64,000 nt of DNA from Owenia fusiformis. Its lineage: Eukaryota > Annelida > Polychaeta > Sabellida > Oweniidae. The stretch is taken from positions 27,874,698 through 27,938,697 of the forward strand of contig CAIIXF020000007.1 of the NCBI GenBank assembly GCA_903813345.2, in the 5' to 3' direction. Of the stretch, positions 36,661 through 48,700 are shown one piece after another (position 1 is the first letter of the stretch; each line of letters opens with the position of its first letter). Position numbers and translations under genes: made by a program. Under the pieces are notes generated by a model that did not search any database, was not told where the DNA came from, and saw only the letters and a list, made by a program, of their open reading frames with translations.

Positions 36661-37351
36661 TTCACATAGCAATGTGATGCTATTGTATTTAGACTAAGTA
36701 AACAGGTAAACAATTATATTACAAGGGAAAGGATTAATGCAAATAATCCTCTGCATTATATAAGTGATAAGAACAATTTGGGTAAAGATAAACATTGATA
36801 GGAGAGATATTCCTTATTTAAAGTAATTTTGGTAGCATCATACCCCTACTGCATTAATAGAAATATGTACACATTTATTGCACATAAACCATGAGCAGAG
36901 CCCCCAGTATGCCTGGTACACACAGGCGTACCAGAGGGTTGCAAATACAACCAAATTTCAAAATTTTCAGACCCCAAGACCCCCCTGAACGCTCATTTTT
37001 CAATTAGCTCAACTCGTGTTCCTGTGGTTGCGCACTACTCATAAAAGTAGCACTACGCCCATGTAAACACAAACAAATCATTGCACACCACAAATAACAT
37101 TCATTGCACACCACTCATTAATACATTATATAAATACTGCACATCATGCAGATAACATCAAAGCCAGACCTTATCTATCATATTCCCATACATGTATCAG
37201 AATTCAGAAACTGAGATATATCCCACTGAATCTGTGATAGAGATTAACATCAAGTCTACCAGTTTAAGTGGATTATAAGAGCTTGAATTTATGTATGCAA
37301 CAACTCCAACTTTAAATAGAAAGAAAGCTGCCTAAGATTCTCTCAGAGACG

Positions 37352-38220
37352 CAGAAGCCATTTTGAATATATCCAAGATATGAGATGATATTTTGTGGAT
37401 GAGGATTTAAATTGTAAGACAACAGACAACATTGTAAGACAATTGCAATATACTACTCTCTAGTATGTACTCAGTTAAAAGAGATTTACGATTCGTTAAG
37501 ACACAGAAGCCATTTTGAATATATCCAAGATATGAGATGATATTTTGTGGATGAGGATTTAAATTGTAAGACAACAGACAACATTGTGAGACAATTACAA
37601 TATACTACTCTCTAGTATGTACTCAGTTAAAAGAGATTTACGATTCTTTAAGATACAGAAGCCATTTTGAACATATCCAAGATATGAGATGATATTTTGT
37701 GGATGAGGATTTAAATTGTAAGACAACAGACAACATTGTATGACAATTGCAATATACTACTCTCTAGTATGTACTCATTTAAAAGAGATTTACGATTCTT
37801 TAAGATACAGAAGCCATTTTGAATATATCCAAGATACGAGAATGAGTTTTTGTGGATGAGGATTTAAAATTGAAAGACAACAGACAACATTGTAAGACAA
37901 TTGCAATATGCTACTCTCTAGTATGTACTCAGTTAAAAGAGATTTACGATTCTTTAAGATACAGAAGCCATTTTGAACATATCCAAGATATGAGATGATA
38001 TTTTGTGGATGAGGATTTAAATTGTAAGACAACAGACAACATTGTATGACAATTGCAATATACTACTCTCTAGTATGTACTCAGTTAAAAGAGATTTACG
38101 ATTCTTTAAGACACAGAAGCCATTTTGAATATATCCAAGATATGAGGAAATGATATTTTGTGGATGAGGATTCAAAATTGAAAGACAACAGACAACATTG
38201 CAAGACAAATGCAATACTAT
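37352..38220. repeat. Tandem array, six copies of a 152-bp unit
   Basis: CAGAAGCCATTTTGAA recurs at 37352, 37504, 37656, 37808, 37962 and 38114, giving spacings of 152, 152, 152, 154 and 152. Copies are about 95 percent alike by eye, with the last one truncated near 38220. Each unit contains GACAACAGACAACATTGTA and CTCTCTAGTATGTACTC. Minus-strand open frames here only reflect the repeat. The array lies in the long intron of the giant-exon gene if the 35.2-kb exon belongs to it. Confidence 0.9.
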
Positions 38221-39308
38221 GTACTTAATGAAGAGGTAATTATGAAAATTTCAAAAACTTTTTTATCAAGAGAGCATAGGTGTTTAAAGAGGCAGTGAAG
38301 AATAAGAAATCGTTGGAATCATTCTTTCAAAACTACATGTGCAACTATTTCAATCTTAAACAGGAATTTTGAACAAATATAGAAGTTATTAAAGATTTAA
38401 GATATACAGAAATATCTACCTTCATTAGAATTGACAAAATGTCTGATTATGTTCAGATAAATCGAAAAAGTATCATGAAATAAAGTCAGAACTGTTGAAC
38501 TTCATGGAAAAAAGGCTTTGTCAAAGTGTGATATTTGTCTCGAAAGTTAGTCCGAACTCATCTCTAGTATCCGCACTGGTTTCTTTCAGCTCATTTGATT
38601 GAATAATGACAATGAAAAATCATATGATTTTGATACAAATAGAAAAAACAAGAAGGAAAGTATAGAATGATGCAGCCCTACACGTTTTGGTTTGGGAATA
38701 GTTTCTGACAAATTAAATGTAATGGAATTTGGTGGAACAATATTTGATATTAATGTTTTTAAATAATTTTGTCAGCTTTGTTCGAAAATTAAATGAAGGT
38801 CCATCCTATGTCAAAGGTGACATTATAGCAAATCGAATCTTAGCCAAAGTAAATTGACAAAATTGGCAATCTAAACAGTGTCAAAATAATCCTATACATA
38901 CTCAGATTTTACTCAGGTTTTACAGTTTCATACACAATTTCCATGTTTATATTCACATTGTATACTGTAAAATTTCTCCACCATTCACTAATTTTCATCA
39001 TGTTTACTGAAGTAGGATCAACTATGAAATAAAAGTATCACTAAAAGTCCATGTAACATGCTTCTAATAAGAAAATAAAAAATGTGTAATAAGTTTGAAG
39101 TGAAGAGGTGAAGTTTTACTGTATAGAATCTGCATTAGATTCAGCAGACTGTAATATGATGTAACACCAATCAGGTTAATCTAAGCAGTAACAAGGTAAA
39201 CTAAGAGCTGTGTTTATTTATATGTCTCTATCTATCTCATACCAGTCAAACATAGACTTTTTACCTGGTAAGTCTGGAAGCTATCAACTGCACTTTTACA
39301 TGCATATG

Positions 39309-39400
39309 ATTCTACACCCTTTGCATTTATTTGACTTCATTTCTTAAAAGAAAGCTTCGCCTTGGTAGATCATAACTAGGCTCTGTACGCAGGGTAAGGA
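39309..39400. repeat. About 90-bp dispersed repeat, copy 2
   Basis: ACCCTTTGCATTTATTTGAC to CTGTACGCAGGGTA, matching 17551-17640 over the whole length with scattered differences. Confidence 0.55.
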
Positions 39401-39868
39401 TTCTACCTATTCAAAGGCCTAGTAATGATGTTCCTGAATAACTCTAATATTTTAAATCATGAAAATATGTACCATTTACTATATTGTATACTGTATACCA
39501 TTTCCTGTGGTGTGTTTTTCATATATTGCCATTTTTGCTAATTCACTACATGTACATACAAGAGCTCACAAACTCATATAAAATTCTTCCATAAATAATT
39601 TCTTGGTCCCAGTCTAAGCTAAACAAATCTCGCACCTTCTAATGATTTTTCTCAGAAACAAAATGATGTTTATGTTAATGCCCAAGTGAAATGAAACACA
39701 AGACTTTCAGGAATCCCAAATGGTTGAAAAGTGTGCTACCTGATTGTAAACCCTAGATATTTTCTCATCTATAATCTAAGAGTAAAATTAATGTGTTGGT
39801 TTTAGCAGGTAAAGTTACATGTAAGTGCCTTAGAAGGCAATGCTTGGTGTAACCTCCACTTTCCAAGT

Positions 39869-40050
39869 AAAGTGAAACCTGTAAAATGGAACACCTCTAG
39901 AAGTAGAATACCTCTTTTTGTGGAACACTTTTCATATAGTCCCAAGACCAACTGACTGAATGTTAAATGAACCTCTACAAGTGGAACACCTCCCAAGTGG
40001 AACACTTCAGAGGTATCAAAGGTGTTCTACTTAGACAGGTTATCCTGTAC
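39869..40050. mobile_element. TIR element of the CAGTAAAACCTGT family, about 180 bp
   Basis: AAGTGAAACCTGTAAAATGG at the left and TAGACAGGTTATCCTGTA at the right, with internal GTGGAACACCTC words. It shares GACCAACTGACTGAATGTTA with the copy at 53488-53650 (GACCAACTGACTTAATGTA), so these two belong to one subfamily. Confidence 0.7.
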
Positions 40051-40559
40051 CAGGTATTTGCCTCAGATCAGCAGATACAGGTAGAATATACTTGGCAAGT
40101 TCTAGGTGTTCTGTTTGAAAAGGATACATTTCCTGCATGTATGGTGCAGTTAGTCAGAGGCCAGATAGGCATGACTTAAGAAATAAAAACAAACTCACAG
40201 ATATCAAAATATACCCATAATATATATATAGGCAAATCAATCATATGTAGGCAAATCAATCATATGCTAGAGGTAGCGAGAGAAGCTAGAGTTGGTATTT
40301 CTTCATTCTATGATCAAAAAACTTTGACATAATTTCACTTGCTCTATTGATATATTACCTGATTTACAGTTCAGCATTTTCTATAATTCAACCTTCAACC
40401 TTGAATTCATGATTTATAGTACTTAGCATTTAAGTAGAATGGGAACATTTTCTGTTTGATAACATATTCAATTACATATAAATTCTAGCTTAGCCTGAAA
40501 TGCCTTTATTGGTGTTTGGCAAGCTCTTCTGTATTATAATTGCTTATTGAAAATAAATA

Positions 40560-42699
40560 TTGATAATTAATAAAAAAATAAATTAAAAAAACGACAAAAA
40601 CATGAATTCTGAAGTCCTTCAAACCTAAAAGTAATGAAAACATACAAGCATCAACTAAAAATAGTCAAAATGAAAAGCTCAGTGATAGACTCTCTGCAAG
40701 AGATTTTGGTATCCTGAAATTTGGGGTAAAAATGTAACATATACCCATATGTACAAACTATTTGCTAAGTGGGATATGGAGTCTATCCCACTGCTTTAAT
40801 CTTCTCATCACTCCACACCAAGTCTCACATTACAGATACATGTTTTACTTGAAATTGTCTGTACTCACCACAAATATGTATCCAAGGTTGCATGATGGCA
40901 ATGTTTCTTTTCTGACATTTTAGATTTTTCATTCCAAACTAAATATTTTGCTTTTTGAGTTGGGGGGGGGGGTGAGACCATATAAAAAAAATGTTGGGGT
41001 TTAGATGGACCTGATTGTTTACATCAGTGTGCATTTACAATTTGTCACTTTTCAAAAAATACACTAAACCTGGCTATTCCCCAGGGATTTCAACTCAAGG
41101 AATCTTGTAACTTTCGGTTGATTATCAGTATACCAAAAGTACAATATTTCACTATTTAACAGGTATTTTACAGGTATGTACATTTACATATTCAGTATTC
41201 ACAGAAATAAATTCTTCAGCACTGTACCCATTTAAAATGTGTCAACATTTTTTCCTTACTCTCAAGATTAATTTCAGTTTTGACAGTTTATTGGGCCATA
41301 TTAAAATTATATTTTTGGTTGCTTTGGGATCTCTGTTTTTGTATTTGTACTGCTCTCTGACATTCTAATTATGATACTACATCATATGTGACGTGATACT
41401 GTATCATATATGATACACCAAACATGATAATTACAAAGAGTATTTTCATTCATCAATAGTACCAAATAGGGGACAATGTGATGATTGAATACATATTTAT
41501 GAAGTAGGTTAAGAGTTAAGAGAAACTGGTTAAGTAGTGGAAAAAAGTTTTTTCACCATATGTTCTGATAAAGATATCACTAGGTGCTAGATAATCAGTA
41601 AAAAAGTATTCAATTTCTTAATCTGGTGTTTGTGTTTGCAAATCTTAACAGACAAATCCTGTTACTTAATATTCAACAGTGGTGGGCTTTTCCAGTTGTT
41701 ATTCAAATTTCGAGGTTGCAAAGTTATTATGATTTTTGCAGTCACTTTATTCATTATTTATTCCTTATGTTTCTTATGACAGGGTATCTATGTGTGGTAC
41801 CTATTACCTCATTATGACTTCATCATTAACCTTATTTCCAGTACATATACCAAAGATAGTAGAATTAAGCTTAATCGAAACAAGCTGCTTCATTTCTTTC
41901 TAAAAGGGGCAACACAGACACAACACAGATGAGTTGAGAACTTTCTAAATAAATAACTTTTAGCAATATAACATTTCACACCATGTCAATTTTCTATAAG
42001 GTCTAGTAGCTCTCACTTTATTTTACAATAATAGTATGAAAATTAAGGGTTTTGACAATTATTTTGAAAAAGTAGATAACGGCTATTTTCAATCTTAATG
42101 AATTTGGACATTTCTTATCATTTATATCTATTTGATATCTCAATTCCTTTTTCATCAGATGTATGTAATCATAAGCATATATAAGGAAAACATTGGGCAT
42201 TTTCAAAATATTGCTCCAAACTTATTCTTGGCTATCCCTTTAACTTAACAAAAACTAACCTACTTTATGTTTTCCAGCTAAAAACACAATTGCCACACTT
42301 TTATGCTATATAGTTGTTGATAACTGTTATCATATCCATCAACCCTGCACTGCATATAGAATAGAACAAACATTGTGTCAATACGTGGCACTTACTAGGC
42401 ATAATTTGGATATATTTTCCATCAACAATACCTTTGAACTTGTTCTACACTTTAGATGCCTACAACATAAATTCCACTTCTGTTGGTCCTTCCATCCACA
42501 CTTTCATAGGTCAACTTAGTTTCAAACTTGTGAGAATTGATTTCATTAAACATAAACTGATACTATAATGAAGATTTTGTCTTAAGTAATCTTTTTACTT
42601 TATAATGTATACTTTTTAGATATCTGCAATCTAATTATACTTAATGATCTAGGTTACCATAGCAGAAACTGACTTGGTTCTCTTATTTCACTCATGTTA
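40560..42699. other. Presumed intron upstream of the giant exon, second half
   Basis: An A-rich tail (near 40540-40600) may end an old retroposon copy. A G-run lies at 40963-40972. No coding exon with supporting splice sites was found here on either strand. Confidence 0.3.
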
Positions 42700-42719
42700 C
42701 CTTTATTTTCAGGTAAGAT
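42696..42719 (+). promoter_or_regulatory. Fused 3'/5' splice site (possible recursive splice site) at the giant exon
   Basis: A pyrimidine-rich tract (TTACCTTTATTTTCAG) ends at 42712 and is followed without a gap by GTAAGA, a good donor consensus. Such CAG|GTAAG fusions are the layout of ratchet points used in recursive splicing of long introns. The start codon of the giant frame follows at 42720, and the in-frame triplet TAA at 42714-42716 is made by the donor itself. Use as an acceptor gives the giant exon; use as acceptor then donor would skip it. Confidence 0.5.
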
Positions 42720-45700
42720 ATGGATAGCAACTACGTCCCACCTCAGGTGTATTATGAAAGACCTCAGGGACAGGGCTTTCAGCATATTCCCCCACCCCCA
42801 AGATCCAACAGACGCACAGAGCAGCGCTATCGAACATTTGGTGAATACTCTAACCACAGTGACTCAAATATAGGAGCCTATTATGGGCCACCAGGAGCTT
42901 GGCCCCATAGCCCCCAGGATAGGGCTCCTCCTCATGGAACAGTTTTGCAGCCTCGAGATCAAAATAATAGACCAGAGATACCAATGAGAAGGGTAAACTC
43001 ATTAGATGAAAAGAAGCCCCATGAACAAAGCACTGATAGTGATGATGAGCTGAGGCGAACTCAGAGGAAAGCCAAAAAGAAGAATGGTCACAGCAGAGGC
43101 AGGTCAAGTGGTAGGAGATCCGATAGCAATAGTAACATCAGTGTTGGTTCAGCACCTCAACAACAGAGGCCATACCAGCCACATATGGGGGAGATTCAGA
43201 TGAGACAACAGGGGCCGAGGCAGCGGTACCACCATCATAGGCTAAGTGCACCTGACCTTGAACATTATACACCTCTAAACACAAGGCATGGTCAAGGTTC
43301 AAGTCCACGCAATGAAGGTCATTACCAGAGATACCAAGATCATCAAAGACAGAGATGGGAGATAGACCAGATGGGAACACCACCTTTTTATCAAGATGTT
43401 TACTATTCAAATCAGTACTTACCACAAAGAAATCCTCCACCACAACAACCACAAGGCTATTTCAACAACCCTCATGTGCCAATGTATAACCCTCCAGGTC
43501 CTCCATCTACGGGATATGTACCACCAGATCCAAGCGCCTTTCAACATCCTTATGGCCCATATAATGAGCCAGATTTCAGACCAGCTCCAATGAAACCCCC
43601 GCGTAATAATGCACCCCCTGCAGAACCAGCCAGAGTTCCCCCAGCACATGATCCTGGACATTTGAGCAATCCAGATACAAGTGATTCTAGTTATTTCTCA
43701 CATGAAAGCTACTCTAGCCCAACTCCCCAAGTAGAAAAGAGCCAGCATGGTACAGATCAAGCACAAAATTACCATGGCAATGTCATGAGACATGCCCAAG
43801 ACATAAACTATGCGCAGCATCTTGGTTATCGAGTTGACGAACAAAGGCAGCCACCACCAGTACACAAGCAAGATGCCAGTGATATATATGCAGTGCCATT
43901 TAAACCACAACAAGAAACACAGCCAGCTTTTGCCCATTCAAAACACCCTCTTGCCCCCATAAACCACCCTGTGTCCCCATTGCTGCACCCCCAATCTCCA
44001 ACCCAATATCCTGTATCTCCTACACAATTGTCTCCAGGGGAAAAAGGCCCAGAGTACAAGCGCCAAAGCTCATATGATGCTTACATCCCAAATAGGGACT
44101 TTGACACCAGAGAAGATGACGACAAATGGGAAAGAGAACGAGCACTTCAAAGGTCCCAGCAATTCATCAATAGTCCAACATCTCCAAAGTCTCCAAAGTG
44201 GGAAAATAAACCAAATATTTCGACAAACTCTCCTGTACAACCTAAAAGTCAAGGATTTGGTTTCAAAGGCCAAGAGCGGGTAGATCTTCCAATTCATCAC
44301 TATAGACAACGCAGTGTAAGCATCGAAGACTACAAAGCACCCCTTATAATGCCTCACAGAGACAAAAGTACTGGGCCAACATCACCTTATAAACCACCAT
44401 ATGACAACCATTTTAGACCCCTAAATACAGAATCTTCGGAATTGGGCCTATTCTATCAAACACAACCCCAAATAGAAGAGGATTTCAAGCCAATCATAGA
44501 TGGTTACAGAGACTATAAAGAAAGAAATAGGCGGCAAAAACAACAGCCCAGTAAATCAGATGGAGATGACAATGAACTTATGAGAAAATTCACCAGAATA
44601 CGAAAAGTAGATGATAATAACACTGAAATAGCCCTGAGTATGGGAATAAAAGAGGAAAAATATGGTGGTGAAACCAAATCTGTGTGGTCAGAGTTCAAGA
44701 AGAAAGAAAAAAGAGAAAGAAGTGTAAGTGACGCACATCCAGAATTAATTGACAAACTCACAAAAGTTAAAACGGCCTTAGAAAAGAGAACAGACCAAGA
44801 TGATGATGAAATCCCTGATCCCATACTTGAAGAAGCAAAACTAAAAGCTAAATCAATTAATGAACCAAAGCCTGAGTGGATGGGCTTCAAAAGTAAATTA
44901 AAACCAGTGTCGTCACCTTACAAAGATGAACTTGAAGAAAGTGCAGAAGAAGAGATGGTTAATAAGATTCCAGAGACAAAAGCATCTGAGATTAAATTGG
45001 AGAGAGGAAGATCTAGATCTGCCTTTAGTAGCGTTCAACCATCCAGATCAATCCAAAGTATCCCAACCATAAAAACAGAGAGGAATGATAAACCTATAAG
45101 TAGAAGTCTTATACGTGAAAGAGACAGGTCACCAATTGGTCCAAGAATTAATGCAAGAAATTATCAAGAAACTGCAAGGTCCAAAAATGAGAAGCCCAGA
45201 ACTGAAACAACTACTCACACAAAAGTTGTTATTTCTCCAAAAACTCAAACAGAATTGAATAAGAAGGAAGCACCAAAAATTTCTATTGTGAGACGTGAAC
45301 CAAGTCCAGTTAGAAAACCGGACCCAAATAGTAATCTAATCTTACATAAGATTGGAAATACACAAGTATGGCCAAAAACTGGAGAGATTAAAGAACAAAA
45401 AAGAACACAAGAAGTGAAAAGATCATCCTCCGTGTCACCATCTGTCAATACAAAATTAAACCAAACATCAAGCTCTACAACAGTACTTCCAAAGGTTAAA
45501 TATGTCATACCAAGGCCAAATTCACCACCTAGATCAGACCCAAAGGTTGGGATTTCTAGTTCTCCAAGAGCTTCACCAAAACCAAGACAAACACCTGCTC
45601 AGCCAACCATAGCTGAGCCTTCAAATAATCAGCCAATAAAGACACAGGGAAGATTGCAAACAGTAAAGCCTTCACAAGAACCACAGAGCCCATTCTTAAG

Positions 45701-48700
45701 TGTACCAAAAAGGAAAGATGAAGATTTTATGGACTCTGATACAGAATTTGATGCCATTTTGAAGTACAATGAAGCTTATGACCCGAAGAAAAGGAGAGAG
45801 AAGGCATGGGCTGAAAACCCTGTATTTAATGGAACAAATATCATCAGTTCAACAGAGTCAGCAACGTTTACAATCAATATGACTGGTTCAAGCAAAACAA
45901 CACAATGTATTCAACCAACTAGTAGCCACCAACCAGCATCAAGTTCAACAACAAGATCTGAATTTCAAAGTCAAGTACAAAAACCATCTAGTCTTAATGT
46001 ACAAGAAACAGTTATCACAAACAATGCCTTTTCGAATTCATCTCCTCTGACACGAAGAAGAGTTATCAACATCACACCACAGTCACAGAGTGCACCAGGG
46101 ACTCCAGAGAAGGACGCTTCAATAGCTAAGGGTCTTGCTAGAGAAGAGCTAACCAAGGGACTGTCTAATTTGATGATGAGACCAACACAACCAGTGCCGG
46201 TTCAATCTTTTATCATTTCAAAACAAGAAAATCAAAGTACATTTCAACCAAAACAAGAAAGTCAAAGTACCTATCAACCTAAACCAATTTCCCATGTCCC
46301 GAATAGTCAACCCCAACCCTATGTTTCTAAACCTCCAATGTCTCCAGCCCTCAAACCTGCATCCCAATATAGTAAACCTTTAGCTCCTAGATCCGCATTC
46401 TCCCCTGTCCAACCCTCAACAGTGGCTCCACTAAAACCCCCAAGAATGAGGCCAGCTGATGCATCAGCTGCTGATGATAGTGATCATGAGATACCATCAG
46501 TTGACATCACCAAGATCAAAGAAAATCTATTCCAGCCAAAAGAGGGGACATCTGGGTCGAGGTCAACAGAAGATCTGAGGGAATGGAACCAGGACTTGAA
46601 AGACAAAGTTCCAAGGATAAGAGACAACATGTTTGGTAAGGTTCCCCAGGAAGATATTAAAAATTTTCTTACTCCTTTACGTAAGTCAACTTCAACCCCA
46701 ACTATTGAGCCATATGCTGATGCTCCAGTTCATTGTGTATCTGAAACTCATGAGAGAAAGAAAAGTCAGATTAATGACATAATTACAGAATTGGAAAATA
46801 TTTACAATGACCTGGACTTGGATAATGAAAGGATTATTGATGGTGCAGAAAGAAGGGATTATCCACCAATATCTCCAAGACATGGAGATCATAATGACTC
46901 TAAAGGACTTTCTGAGACACTACTTCGTAATCATGACCGTCTGAGAAAGGACACAAGCAGCCCTCAAGCCAGTTTTGAATATACCAAGTCATGGTTGGCC
47001 AACGAAAACCACTCATTTAGTAAGGTACAAAATGATAATGTTTTTCATGGGAAAGACTCAGCTTCTGAAACCTATGAAGGCCCTAGTTACTCTCCCCGCC
47101 CTTTATCTTATAGCTCTACTAGTGATGTTCACAGACATGTGCCATTAAGGCGCTCTGCTGTGCCTAACAAACTTAAAGATGATGTTGCTTATCGAAAACA
47201 CCGTTCTAAATCTGCTCCTAACAAACCACTTGTAGAAGTAGCCACCATGAGTTATTTATCTTGTTCGCCTGCACTAACCCCCGCTGCTTCTATGGATAGC
47301 ATTTCTCACCGCTCCCTCCAACGCTCTCACTCACATGCTCCTGACATTCTCTCTGATGATGTCTCATACAGGCAGATGAAACGCTCACTTTCTTCAACTA
47401 GTCTAGATGCACCTGAAGATGTGAAAGCACAACCATCACCAACCACCGCTGATTATCTTCTTCATAGATATCAACCGAGACGAAGGATGCTTTTGAGACC
47501 AGAACGTAAAGCAGATATACAACATGATGATTATGCATATAGAAGTCTTCGTAAAGATGTATCTGCTAACAAACCAGAGCCACTGCCAGCTTATGGAGTG
47601 AGACCAGATTCAAAGCTAGCTCAAAACATGGGTTGGATAAATGTGGAAACTCAAACATCACAAAACAGTCTGAACAAATATACTGACGATGAGGATGATT
47701 TCTTTAGAACCAGAGCAGTACCAGTGAGAAGAAATTCCTTATCAAGAGGAATGGCCCAGATGGTTGATAGGTTTGAGAACCAAAGAGGACTTCAGCATAG
47801 TGCAAGTGCACCTGATTTGACACAAGCAATGGTCTTAAGTGTAGGGTTCAACTCATTGGGCAACATTGTCTCAGATGATCCCCGCTATGAGAGATCAGCT
47901 GTTAAACCTAGAGCTAAGAAAGAGACACCAAGAACTATCAAACAGAGAGCTAAACAACGACAAAACAATGCCAAGTATATGCAAATGGCTACTGAGCAAG
48001 CACATAACAATAGTGTTGAAGGACAAAGATATCAAACAGACACTGTGAAAGTAACACAAGCATCCTTACCCAGGTTGAATCTGGCTGCTGACAGTGCCAT
48101 GTCTGAATATAGAGTGGTTCTGCCAGATGACAGTGATGAGGAAGATAACTATGATGAAGAAATATCTGAAGAACACTTTGACCTTGTCAGAAAGGAAGAA
48201 ATTAAAGCTGGCCCTATACCTTACATTGAAGAATTTATACAAGATGTAGCTAGTGAACCTATAGTACATAAAACTCCAACTATTAGAACAATTAAGATGT
48301 TAAATGATCAAACTAATATAACCAAATCTGTACAAAGCAATATTCAATCAACAAGACAACCAGTCAAGTACAAAATTGAATCATCAAACCTGTCCTCAAA
48401 GACTGTATGTTCTACAACAAATGTTACTCATGGAACTCAGACTTACAAATCAGTGAACTCATGTCAATCAATACCTAAACCCCTTGATAATAACAAACCA
48501 CCAAAACGTCAGCAATCTGATGAGGAAAGAGTAGAGAAATTCTTAGCAGATGAAAAAACTGGAACAGACCAAACAAAGTCATTCAATGATTTGCTTGATA
48601 TCTTTGAAAATATGTGCAGTAGTTTTGGTAGGTCAAGGCCTAAAAAATCACTGCGTAAAACATCATCTTTTAGCAATATAAAACAAATGTCAGATAGTAC

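Noticed and set aside
37790-38214. Minus-strand frames with repeated NPHPQNIISYLGY
   Set aside because: They lie entirely in the 152-bp tandem array and simply repeat its translation.
34504-38220. CRISPR-like spacing of repeats
   Set aside because: Both arrays are contiguous tandem repeats without unique spacers, in an animal genome context.
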